A stretch of DNA of 5,882 bases from Streptococcus oralis (GTDB lineage Bacteria > Bacillota > Bacilli > Lactobacillales > Streptococcaceae). The notes under the pieces were generated by a model. It was not told the DNA's origin. It made no database searches and saw only the letters and a program-made list of their open reading frames with translations. The stretch lies in assembly GCA_905370255.1 (NCBI GenBank), contig CAJPKC010000084.1, positions 1 through 5,882 on the forward strand, read 5' to 3'. Below are positions 1-5,882 of this stretch, piece by piece (within the stretch, counting starts at the first letter, position 1; each line of letters opens with the position of its first letter). The position numbers were made by a program, and so were the translations under genes.

Positions 1-1707
1 GTATAATTTCGCAGCTTCAATACTTTGTACAGCCAGCATGGCATTAAATCCAGACAGTTGTTTTTGTTTGTGAGTGTAGTGTTGATTTCGGTGCGTCTTA
101 TCATTATAAACTCTCAACAGATACTCTGTGATGGTTGCAATCCGTTCAGGATGCAAAAGGAGTTCCTTCTCCATCTTTTTGAGTTTCTTCTCATCAAGCT
201 CTTGACCAACTGCTTTTTCTGCTTCTCTATATTTATTGATTTCAGGCTTGATATAGTTATAGTCAACCTTGAACTTCAATACTTTTTTATCTCGAATAGC
301 ATCTGTGATAACGTAGTTATGAAGTTGCTCTCCAAAAACCTCTTGTGTTGTTTCTCCCGTTAAGCTATTTTCTGGGAAAATCGGAGTCCCTGTAAACCCA
401 AATAAGGCATACTGTCTAAAAGCTTTTTTAAGCCGTTTTTGTGCTTTCCCAAACTGAGAGCGATGGCACTCGTCAAAAATCAAGACACATTTCTTACTAT
501 AGATCTCATGATTTGGATTTGCTGTTATAAATTTATTTAACTTTTGAATAGTTGTGACAACAATTCGATCATCATTTTCTTCAATACTACGTTGGAGTTC
601 TTTTGTATTGTTACTACCATTGACTGAATTTGGTTGGAATTTTTGATATTCCTTCATGGTTTGATAGTCTAGGTCTTTTCTATCCACCACAAAAATGACT
701 TTATCAATATAGTCCAACTCTGTGGCCAATCGAGCAGTTTTAAAACTAGTCAATGTTTTCCCAGAACCCGTCGTATGCCAGATATAACCACAGGCATTGA
801 TCGTACCAAAATTCTTCATTTCATTCGTGGAATGAATCTTTCGTAAAATACTCTCTGTTGCTGCTATCTGATATGGGCGCATGATGAGTAATGTATTATC
901 AGCATCAAACACACAATACTTGGTCAAGACTTCCAAGAGAACTCGTTTGCTCAAAAAGGTAACAGTAAAGTCCTCGAGGTCATGAATGATTTTATTTTTT
1001 CTGTCTGCCCATTCACAGGTGAACTCATAATGATTTTTATTTTGAGCTGTCGTGTTGGCAAAGTAGCGTGTATAAGTCCCATTGGAAATAACAAAAATCT
1101 GAATATACTTATACAAAGAATTTTCGCTATTGAAGCTTTCCTTGCTATATCTATGGATTTGTTCAAAAGCTTTTTTAAGACTAACCCCTCGTCTCTTTAA
1201 TTCAATCTGAACTAATGGTAGACCATTCACTAAAATAGTAACATCATAACGGTTGATATGACTACCCACTTGGGTTACCTGATTGATGACCTGCATGCTA
1301 TTGTTATGAATATTCTTCTTGTCAATGATAAAGATATTCTTAATCCGTCCATCATCGAAGACAAAGTCATAGATATAATTCTCTTGAATTTTTCGAGTTT
1401 TTTCAACTAATCCTTCATTGGGACAGTCTAAATACTCTAGCACAAAGCGATCCCACTCAGCATCCGAAAAAGTCACCTTATTAAGTTTTTCTATTTGCAC
1501 CTTGGCATTTGCTAAGAGCTCTTCAGGTGTATGAATAGTTAAGCGCTCATAGTTGAGATGATTCGACAAGTCAGAAATCAACTGATTTTCTAAATCAGCC
1601 TCTGACTGATATTCTCTATCCGTGCGATACTCTGGTTGATACTCAGCCAAGAGAATCCCTTCATTTGTTTCCGCAATTGCTTCATGTACTTTTGAATAAT
1701 CAACCAT
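1..1707 (-). CDS. hsdR: Type I restriction enzyme subunit R (HsdR), N-terminal 569 residues, gene continues beyond window
   Basis: This is the DNA-translocating and cleaving subunit of a type I restriction enzyme. I translated one uninterrupted frame from ATG at 1707 to the window edge. The N-terminal nuclease domain shows the PD-(D/E)xK residues D155, E169 and K171 (IELK) followed by QIHRY (Q183, Y187), the QxxxY motif of EcoR124I-type HsdR. The superfamily 2 motor begins with Walker A TTGSGKT (K317), then DECH (412-415) and GFTGTP (437-442). The helicase motifs IV to VI and the C-terminal region would lie outside the window, since family members are about 1000 residues. The start at 1707 is chosen over an in-frame ATG at 1713 because GAGGA lies 8 bases from 1707 but only 2 from 1713. 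The start overlaps the prrC nuclease part by 8 bases, implying coupled translation. All visible catalytic residues are intact. Confidence 0.97.
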   Translation of the reverse strand, partial: MVDYSKVHEAIAETNEGILLAEYQPEYRTDREYQSEADLENQLISDLSNHLNYERLTIHTPEELLANAKVQIEKLNKVTFSDAEWDRFVLEYLDCPNEGLVEKTRKIQENYIYDFVFDDGRIKNIFIIDKKNIHNNSMQVINQVTQVGSHINRYDVTILVNGLPLVQIELKRRGVSLKKAFEQIHRYSKESFNSENSLYKYIQIFVISNGTYTRYFANTTAQNKNHYEFTCEWADRKNKIIHDLEDFTVTFLSKRVLLEVLTKYCVFDADNTLLIMRPYQIAATESILRKIHSTNEMKNFGTINACGYIWHTTGSGKTLTSFKTARLATELDYIDKVIFVVDRKDLDYQTMKEYQKFQPNSVNGSNNTKELQRSIEENDDRIVVTTIQKLNKFITANPNHEIYSKKCVLIFDECHRSQFGKAQKRLKKAFRQYALFGFTGTPIFPENSLTGETTQEVFGEQLHNYVITDAIRDKKVLKFKVDYNYIKPEINKYREAEKAVGQELDEKKLKKMEKELLLHPERIATITEYLLRVYNDKTHRNQHYTHKQKQLSGFNAMLAVQSIEAAKLY

Positions 1708-2119
1708 TTCCATTTTCCTCTTTTTGGTTAAATTTATATTTCTTCTCAAAACTATTGAATAATTCTATTAAAGTATTTTTTTCTCGTTCTTGCAATTCTC
1801 TAAACTCCAAATCTGATTGACGATTATGTGTGAATAAATCAATCCTTTGAGAATATAACTCTATATTTTCTGGAGTAATCTCATCACCAGCCACTTCTAA
1901 CCCTAATAAAACTTCTTCCCATCTACTATAACCTAAAAATGTAGCTGTTTTCTCTGACAAATTTCTAAACAAAGCATAATGAAATTTTTCTACTCGTCCA
2001 CTGTCTACAGCTTTACGTAACTCTTCTCTTACCTTTAGGTGATATCCGAAGGGAGAATCTTTCTCAACGTCAGTTAAAATATATCTGACTTTATCCTCCT
2101 TATCAACCTCTTTTTTCAT
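1700..2119 (-). CDS. prrC: PrrC anticodon nuclease, C-terminal ribonuclease part (split from its ATPase part by a frame break)
   Basis: This 139-residue frame matches the C-terminal nuclease domain of the tRNA-Lys anticodon nuclease PrrC as I know it from E. coli. It shows FGYHL (24-28), [14 protein letters not shown] (51-64) and IDLFTHN (93-99). R52, E56 and H98 correspond to the established EcoPrrC active-site triad R320, E324 and H356, with the same R-xxx-E spacing and a somewhat longer E-to-H loop. It starts at an ATGA overlap with the ATPase part, and no Shine-Dalgarno sequence precedes the ATG, so it does not look like a free-standing gene. Read upstream in its own frame it continues as KSFYV before the Met, which resembles PrrC sequence. 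I therefore read it as the second half of one prrC gene. It could be made by reinitiation, by frameshifting at the A7 tract, or only in cells carrying A8. Its last codons contain the hsdR ribosome binding site. Confidence 0.88.
   Translation of the reverse strand: MKKEVDKEDKVRYILTDVEKDSPFGYHLKVREELRKAVDSGRVEKFHYALFRNLSEKTATFLGYSRWEEVLLGLEVAGDEITPENIELYSQRIDLFTHNRQSDLEFRELQEREKNTLIELFNSFEKKYKFNQKEENGNG
1716..1720 (-). promoter_or_regulatory. Ribosome binding site that decides the hsdR start
   Basis: GAGGA lies 8 bases before ATG at 1707. The in-frame ATG at 1713 is only 2 bases from it, too close for efficient use. The site sits within the final codons of the prrC nuclease part. Confidence 0.75.
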
Positions 2120-2937
2120 AACATAAAAGGACTTTTTTTATTTGGTATTTCTCTGTCAAACCGTATTTCATTGTACAAAACATTATAAAAAAGTGGTTGG
2201 TGAGAAGAAATAATAAACTTTAAATCAGTGCGTTTAGATTTAGCAATAATTTCCTTTAAAAAAATAGCAGAATCAATAGTATTGTTATCATCTAACGAAG
2301 AAATTGGATCGTCAATATAAATATACTTAAAGTCCTGAAAATCAGAGTCAATTTCTGAGTCGCTCAATTCTTCAATAATAAGTTCTAAGAGAGTAGTGAA
2401 TATAGACCAAACAAAAATCCTCTCCTCACCCCTAGAAATTTTGATCGTTTCATCATCTACTGTAAAACGAATACTTTTGAAGTTACTCTCTAATCTTGGT
2501 ATACGCTGTTCACCAATAATATCAACAATTGGAATACCAAAATCATCAACAGCCTGTTCTTCAATATCCTCAAAAATAGGAACTATTAAATCACCGACAA
2601 ATTTCTGAAAAGTTAAAATAACCTGATTAAATTGTTGCTGATTCTCCAAAAAGTTACCAAAATAGGTACGTTTGTCATATTTAAGATAACGATTTTCATC
2701 ATTTTCTAAATCATTTTCCCAAGTAAAAAGATCTTCTGTAAAGGCATTAAAATAAAGTATTTTCTTAATTTCCGACTCTTCGTCATTCTCCGATACATTT
2801 AATTTATCCTTTAAAATCATAGAAAGACGTGTTTTCCCCGTAGCATTAAAAGCATAAATTAAATGCAACTTCTTATTACTTGAAATGAGTTCATCTGCAA
2901 TCTCTTCTAACGTATTAAATACTTTATCATCTGCCAT
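2116..2937 (-). CDS. prrC: PrrC anticodon nuclease, N-terminal ABC-type ATPase part (AAA_13 family)
   Basis: This 273-residue product is the nucleotide-sensing domain of a PrrC-type anticodon nuclease. Visible motifs, in order, are a Walker A variant AFNATGKT (29-36), the PrrC-typical ILYFNAFTEDLF (60-71), an ABC-signature-like ISRGEE (167-172), Walker B with D-loop IYIDDPISSLDD (206-217) and the switch histidine in ISSHQP (H246). EcoPrrC has the same motifs in the same order. In the known system this domain binds GTP and dTTP, keeps the nuclease latent inside the R-M complex and activates it when restriction is inhibited. The frame ends in KKSPFML, which is unlike PrrC, directly after an A7 tract, and the missing nuclease domain lies downstream in the -1 frame. 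The start ATG follows AAGGA at a long 11-base spacing, and that site overlaps the stop codon of the third HsdS half. The ATPase assignment is sure; whether a full enzyme is made is not. Confidence 0.93.
   Translation of the reverse strand: MADDKVFNTLEEIADELISSNKKLHLIYAFNATGKTRLSMILKDKLNVSENDEESEIKKILYFNAFTEDLFTWENDLENDENRYLKYDKRTYFGNFLENQQQFNQVILTFQKFVGDLIVPIFEDIEEQAVDDFGIPIVDIIGEQRIPRLESNFKSIRFTVDDETIKISRGEERIFVWSIFTTLLELIIEELSDSEIDSDFQDFKYIYIDDPISSLDDNNTIDSAIFLKEIIAKSKRTDLKFIISSHQPLFYNVLYNEIRFDREIPNKKSPFML
2133..2139 (-). other. prrC: A7 homopolymer at the prrC frame break
   Basis: On the coding strand the frame reads AAT AAA AAA AGT, then ends at TGA (2116-2118). Adding one A gives AAG TCC TTT TAT GTT ATG, which joins the ATPase part to the nuclease part as one frame of 412 residues, close to the 396 residues of EcoPrrC. 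The site could be a fixed frameshift mutation, a phase-variable tract (A7 off, A8 on), or a place of transcriptional slippage or -1 ribosomal slippage on AAA. The sequence alone cannot separate these. An assembly or sequencing error is also possible. Confidence 0.7.
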
Positions 2938-2948
2938 AATTTACTGTT

Positions 2949-2952
2949 TCCT
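2949..2952 (-). promoter_or_regulatory. Ribosome binding site of prrC overlapping the upstream stop codon
   Basis: AGGA lies 11 bases before the prrC ATG and shares a base with the TAA stop (2952-2954) of the third HsdS half. The spacing is longer than ideal, so efficient use probably depends on ribosomes arriving from upstream. That would tie prrC translation to the frame state of hsdS. Confidence 0.5.
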
Positions 2953-3518
2953 TATACATGAAAATGAAGTAGTTCATCTCTCCAGTATTCATACTGTTTC
3001 TGTCTTAGTTCGATTTCTTTTGGAAGGCCCTCAGAAAGAGAGTTGGTTAAAGTGTTGAAATGATCAAGAATGGAGACAATTCTTTCTTGTTCGGAAAGGG
3101 ACGGTAAGATAATCTTAATTTTTGCAAGATTTTTAGGATATAGTTCAATTACTTTTGTACCAAGTACTCTTTTTTCCTTTTGAATTTGGAAAAATCCAGT
3201 TCTAAAAAAATAGGCTAAAAATTTAGTATTTTGCTCAGTTCTAATTATACATGAATGCCCACCTATACAAAATTCCTCTTTCCCTAACCAAACCAAAGAT
3301 TTACCAACATCCTCAACATTTTCGGATGTCGTCGCAACAATCAAATCACCAGTTTTAGCTTTTTGAAGTTTTTTTGCTAATTCTGAATTTATAAATGATT
3401 TCGTTCGCTCAGTCTCAATTCCATAATATGTATATATCTGTCCGTAATGAATGCACGGAACACCAACATCCTGGAAATCTTTCTTTTGTAGGCCATTGCC
3501 TCGAATAATATCTCCCAA
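2952..3518 (-). CDS. hsdS: Third HsdS half-subunit: one target-recognition domain plus conserved region, out of frame with hsdS
   Basis: This frame encodes a single target-recognition domain followed by a conserved HsdS helix region. Near its start it reads GDIIRGNGLQKKDF, then GVPCIHYGQIYTYYG and a GDLIVATTSENVEDVG block. It ends with LSEQERIV and LPKEIELRQKQYEYWRDELL, the same conserved helix as at residues 344-363 of the upstream HsdS. The coordinates begin at the first possible start, a TTG (3518) with AGGAG only 2 bases away, which is poor. The frame is actually open up to 3617, through the TGTAC repeat, and the extra residues (such as IIRLLNWVFGPIKVELGAL) look like the true beginning of the domain. 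It is therefore best read as a segment expressed mainly when repeat slippage fuses it to hsdS. Alternatives are a remnant of a second hsdS, or a separately made half-subunit that dimerises. Confidence 0.82.
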   Translation of the reverse strand: MGDIIRGNGLQKKDFQDVGVPCIHYGQIYTYYGIETERTKSFINSELAKKLQKAKTGDLIVATTSENVEDVGKSLVWLGKEEFCIGGHSCIIRTEQNTKFLAYFFRTGFFQIQKEKRVLGTKVIELYPKNLAKIKIILPSLSEQERIVSILDHFNTLTNSLSEGLPKEIELRQKQYEYWRDELLHFHV

Positions 3519-3556
3519 AGCTCCTAACTCAACCTTAATCGGTCCAAATACCCAAT

Positions 3557-4735
3557 TTAAGAGCCTAATGATGTCTTGTCTGTACTGTACTGTACTGTAC
3601 TGTACTGTACTGTACTGTCAGTGTACTCGCCTTCGGCGACGAATGTCAAGAGTTTTTCTCGGAAATATTCGTACTGTTTTTGACGCAGTTCAATCTCCTT
3701 AGGAAGACCAATGTTTAAGTCGTTACAAACCATATCAAAGTTGTCCAGAACTTGAACAATACGAGATTGGATTTTAAGGGAAGGGACTGGGATTCTAATT
3801 TTATCAAGAATTGCTTGGGTTAAACTAGGTCTTGTTGGATTAGTTGCCATTTCTTCTAATTTGACAGTTGTTAAATAATAATAAAAATATTGTGGAATAA
3901 TCTGTTCTTCATCAATTTCTGTATAGTAAATTGTATTAACATTCCAAAAAGCGTTCTCTAAATAAAACAAATTAGAAATTGAGCCTTTTCTAGGAATTAA
4001 AACAGTTGGTTTATCATAAGCATAGTCTGAAACAAACTGTCCCATTTCCCCACCACTTCCATATACTGGTATATCACCACTTGGAAGATTTTTCCAATCT
4101 TTTCCATTTTTCAATGTAGCAACATCTTTAAAAACTTTCCACTCAACCCGATAAACCTCATCCTCAAAGGACAAAAGCTTATCTCGATAATATGAATATT
4201 GCTTTTTACGTGAGGTCAATTCTGAGGTCAATTCTGAGGTCAATTCTGTAACATACTCTGTCATTTTGTCAAGTTTTTGCACGATTTTTTCTTGAATTTT
4301 TAATGGAGGGATGGGAATTTTTATTTTCCCCATAACATTAGACATCAGTTTTGGATTTCCCATTCCAGACGAGACATGATTCTTAGCTGAAGTTGTTAAA
4401 TAATAATAGACAAACTTTGTAAGGAGTTGGTCATTATTAATTTCTACTAATCCACATACGTTGGTGATACTAAATTTTCCTCGACGATAAAAAACTGTTC
4501 CTGCGTTTGCTCCATCAGTAGTCCAAGTTATATACTCTCCATCGTATTCAAAACTTGAAATTCTTCCGATTTCCCCATTATTTGCAGTTTGGGAAGAATA
4601 TACTGGAAAATTTCCTTTATTCTCTTCTAAAAACTGCTTCGACATCACCTTACCACGAGACAAGTACGCTACATTTTTATCCCCCAACTCTTTCCACTCA
4701 ACGTGGCAGTTTTGGATTTCTTCTAGAATGTTCAT
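3557..4735 (-). CDS. hsdS: Type I R-M specificity subunit (HsdS), two target-recognition domains, phase-variable C-terminus
   Basis: HsdS selects the bipartite DNA site for methylation and restriction. The 392 residues show the classic layout: TRD1 (about 11-145, starting HVEWKELGD), a central conserved region (about 146-190, with KIQEKIVQKLD and RKKQYSYYRDKLLSF), TRD2 (about 195-320, starting RVEWKVFKD) and a C-terminal conserved region (about 321-365, KIQSRIVQVLD and LRQKQYEYFREKLL). Length is normal for the family. The central region carries three ELTS units (164-175). After residue 370 the protein enters a slippage-prone repeat read as STVQY units and stops after STDKTSLGS. AGGAGGT lies 5 bases from the ATG, which overlaps the rhuM stop as ATGA. 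Because the repeat unit is 5 bases, changes in copy number move the frame: seven units give this protein, six give a 592-residue fusion with the third TRD, and eight stop after VQTRHH (391 residues). Confidence 0.95.
   Translation of the reverse strand: MNILEEIQNCHVEWKELGDKNVAYLSRGKVMSKQFLEENKGNFPVYSSQTANNGEIGRISSFEYDGEYITWTTDGANAGTVFYRRGKFSITNVCGLVEINNDQLLTKFVYYYLTTSAKNHVSSGMGNPKLMSNVMGKIKIPIPPLKIQEKIVQKLDKMTEYVTELTSELTSELTSRKKQYSYYRDKLLSFEDEVYRVEWKVFKDVATLKNGKDWKNLPSGDIPVYGSGGEMGQFVSDYAYDKPTVLIPRKGSISNLFYLENAFWNVNTIYYTEIDEEQIIPQYFYYYLTTVKLEEMATNPTRPSLTQAILDKIRIPVPSLKIQSRIVQVLDNFDMVCNDLNIGLPKEIELRQKQYEYFREKLLTFVAEGEYTDSTVQYSTVQYSTDKTSLGS
3580..3618. repeat. Pentanucleotide simple sequence repeat, seven TGTAC units plus a partial copy
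   Basis: Seven perfect TGTAC units occupy 3581-3615, flanked by a C before and TGT after, so the CTGTA periodicity covers 3580-3618. On the coding strand the unit is GTACA and reads as STVQY in any frame, since 15 bases hold no stop. Perfect short tandem repeats of a unit not divisible by three, inside a gene, are typical substrates for slipped-strand phase variation. It lies between the second and third TRDs of hsdS, exactly where a frame change adds or removes a domain. Confidence 0.97.
3627..3639. other. GC-rich 5-bp hairpin beside the TGTAC repeat
   Basis: TCGCC and GGCGA are perfect inverted repeats separated by TTC. In the hsdS mRNA this would form a short GC stem just upstream of the repeat, coding for part of VAEGE. 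It stands out in an AT-rich region. A role in stalling polymerase or ribosome near the repeat is speculative, and chance is possible for a stem this short. Confidence 0.4.
4211..4246. repeat. Three perfect 12-bp direct repeats in the HsdS central linker
   Basis: The unit TGAGGTCAATTC occurs three times in tandem, encoding ELTS three times at HsdS residues 164-175. In EcoR124I and its variant EcoR124/3, two versus three copies of a four-residue TAEL repeat at the same place change the non-specific spacer of the recognition site from N6 to N7. The position, unit length of four residues and similar sequence make the same role likely here. Copy changes stay in frame, so they would alter specificity and not inactivate the protein. 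Confidence 0.93.
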
Positions 4736-5730
4736 GATTCACCTCCTTCCTTGGCTAGATTTTCAATACTTTTGATTTCCTTGAGGTAATCTTTTTCAAC
4801 TTGGCTGAGGGTCTTGGCTTGGTAGCTCTTATATTCCTTATCCACCTTATGCTTCATCTGTTCACGAGAAATAGAACCACTATTATCAAGTAAGTCTTCT
4901 CCAGTAGCCTGAAGGATACGATCTACGTGAGTCACCCAGTCAGCCATAGTCATGACTTCTTCCCTCTCTGCCTGTCTTTCAGCAAAGTCTAGATATCCTG
5001 ATACCAGCTGATTAAGCCCTCGAAGTTCCTTCTCTGTCAGATAGTTCTTGGCAACCTTTGCTTCAGAAAGAGTAGGGAGGTCTCCCTTAAAGGTAGTCAA
5101 GCCCATAAACTCCTTTTCACTATCAACACGATTGTAGATGAGTTCGCTCGCAGTATAGTGGTGAATAGCATAATGCATCTTGTTTTGAACCGTCGCAAAG
5201 AATTTCTTTGCTTCTGGTGAATTTGCATTGTAATCACTAGATGTCGCGAAAAGATCCAAAACCTGACGGTAAAAGACTTTTTCACTCGAGCGAATGTCTC
5301 GGATTCTTTCTAGAAGTTCTTTAAAGTAAGAGCCTCCACCCAAGTTTTTCAAGCGTTCATCATCCATCGCAAAGCCTTTGATCAGATACTCTTTCAAGAC
5401 TGTAGAAGCATAGTTCCTGAACTGGATTCCACGAGGGGAGCGCACGCGGTAGCCAATTGCTAAAATCATATCGAGATTATAGTAGGCAACATTTCTCTGA
5501 ACACTTCTACTCCCCTCATTTTGAATTGTCAACTTATAGTTGACAGTTGACTCTTCCAATAATTCACCATCTTCAAATATTGCTTTAATATGTTTACTAA
5601 TATTTTGCTTGGAAGTTCGAAAGAGCTCAGCTAGTTCTTGTTGAGTCAGCCAAACCGTTCCATTATCCAAGTGAAGCTCAATAGCGGATTTGCCATCATC
5701 TGTTCTATAGAGAATCACATCATTTGCCAT
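4732..5730 (-). CDS. rhuM: RhuM-family protein of unknown function inside the R-M operon
   Basis: The 332 residues match the RhuM family (virulence protein RhuM), first named from a Salmonella pathogenicity island and often found beside type I R-M genes. Residues 26-52 ([20 protein letters not shown] and following) look like a helix-turn-helix, and 79-118 hold the family-typical [20 protein letters not shown] followed by [17 protein letters not shown]. The remainder is largely helical and charged, ending in a probable coiled coil (about 305-327). No signal peptide or membrane segment is seen, so it should be cytoplasmic. The biochemical role is not established; DNA binding is inferred from the N-terminus only. 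ATG at 5730 has GAGG 9 bases upstream and overlaps the hsdM end by 11 bases. The last codons (EGGES) contain the hsdS ribosome binding site. Its location between hsdM and hsdS suggests a regulatory or accessory role in the R-M system, but that is inference. Confidence 0.9.
   Translation of the reverse strand: MANDVILYRTDDGKSAIELHLDNGTVWLTQQELAELFRTSKQNISKHIKAIFEDGELLEESTVNYKLTIQNEGSRSVQRNVAYYNLDMILAIGYRVRSPRGIQFRNYASTVLKEYLIKGFAMDDERLKNLGGGSYFKELLERIRDIRSSEKVFYRQVLDLFATSSDYNANSPEAKKFFATVQNKMHYAIHHYTASELIYNRVDSEKEFMGLTTFKGDLPTLSEAKVAKNYLTEKELRGLNQLVSGYLDFAERQAEREEVMTMADWVTHVDRILQATGEDLLDNSGSISREQMKHKVDKEYKSYQAKTLSQVEKDYLKEIKSIENLAKEGGES
4741..4747 (-). promoter_or_regulatory. Strong ribosome binding site of hsdS
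   Basis: AGGAGGT lies 5 bases before the hsdS ATG (4735), inside the last codons of rhuM. It fixes the hsdS start and ensures strong translation on top of the ATGA coupling with rhuM. Confidence 0.85.
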
Positions 5731-5882
5731 GGCTAAGTTCCTCTACAATCTTGTCTATCTCTGCACGCAAGTGGTCAATCTTTGCAACGGTCTCAGCAAT
5801 TTCTTGATTGAGAACAACAATATCAATCTTCTCACGTGTGTCTTCTTGTTCGACATAGGTTGAGACAGAAAGGTTATAGTCC
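5720..5882 (-). CDS. hsdM: Type I R-M modification subunit (HsdM), C-terminal 53 residues, gene begins beyond window
   Basis: The frame entering from the window edge reads [17 protein letters not shown] and then [20 protein letters not shown], ending EELSHGK before TGA at 5720-5722. The motif of the type [15 protein letters not shown] near the C-terminus, followed by a helix with heptad character that contacts HsdS, is characteristic of type I N6-adenine methyltransferases. The catalytic NPPF motif and S-adenosylmethionine site would lie outside the window. The stop overlaps the rhuM start by 11 bases, so both belong to one transcript. The call rests on a short piece, but the context of hsdS and hsdR supports it. 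Confidence 0.9.
   Translation of the reverse strand, partial: DYNLSVSTYVEQEDTREKIDIVVLNQEIAETVAKIDHLRAEIDKIVEELSHGK

Noticed and set aside
25..1200. Plus-strand open frames at 25-363 and 982-1200 and a minus-strand frame at 951-1166.
   Set aside because: They lie antisense to or out of frame with the intact hsdR frame, which carries all nuclease and helicase motifs, and their products look like no known family.
3451..3702. Plus-strand open frame running through the TGTAC repeat.
   Set aside because: It is open only because the 15-base repeat period has no stop on either strand; the product is repetitive and antisense to hsdS.
2970..3710. Possible recent duplication between the LPKEIELRQKQYEY segments of hsdS and the third half.
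   Set aside because: The proteins are nearly identical here, but over about 45 bases the DNA matches only about three quarters, so this is conserved function in diverged copies and a poor substrate for recent recombination.
5097..5285. Minus-strand 62-residue frame inside rhuM.
   Set aside because: It is an out-of-frame shadow of the intact RhuM frame without a convincing ribosome binding site.
5527..5545. Perfect 8-bp inverted repeat TGTCAACT-TAT-AGTTGACA.
   Set aside because: It lies well inside the rhuM coding frame, has no T-run or nearby promoter, and is short enough to be chance or codon-driven.
1..5882. Recombinase-driven hsdS shuffling of the pneumococcal inverting or translocating type.
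   Set aside because: No recombinase gene and no long inverted repeats among the TRD segments are seen; all variation signals here are tandem repeats. Such elements outside the window cannot be excluded.

Overview
The window holds most of a type I restriction-modification (R-M) operon with an embedded anticodon-nuclease gene. Every gene lies on the minus strand, so transcription runs from base 5882 toward base 1. The AT-rich composition, strong AGGAGGT-type ribosome binding sites and protein character suggest a low-GC Firmicute, most likely a Streptococcus. That assignment rests on recognition by eye, not on a database match.

In transcription order the layout is: the 3' end of hsdM (modification subunit, 5720-5882); a RhuM-family gene (4732-5730); hsdS (specificity subunit with two target-recognition domains, TRDs, 3557-4735); a third HsdS half with one more TRD in another frame (2952-3518, open up to 3617); a PrrC-type anticodon nuclease broken into an ATPase part (2116-2937) and a nuclease part (1700-2119); and the N-terminal 569 codons of hsdR (restriction and translocation subunit, 1-1707), which runs off the window. 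Genes overlap by 4 to 11 bases or are separated by very short gaps. I see no promoter or terminator inside. The longest stretch without an actively translated frame is the third HsdS half when it is out of frame.

How they should work together: HsdM and HsdS methylate a bipartite site, HsdR cuts unmethylated DNA, and PrrC by analogy with E. coli EcoprrI would be held silent by the R-M complex and released to cleave tRNA-Lys when a phage disables restriction. The gene order hsdM, hsdS, prrC, hsdR matches the E. coli prr locus, with rhuM as an extra insertion between hsdM and hsdS.

The most notable signals are three sequence elements that could switch the system. A 12-bp in-frame triplicate repeat in the HsdS central linker resembles the EcoR124-type spacer-length switch. 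A run of seven TGTAC units at the end of hsdS can, by losing one unit, fuse the third TRD in frame to give a 592-residue three-TRD protein. An A7 tract in prrC sits where the reading frame breaks, so one added A would restore a 412-residue PrrC.
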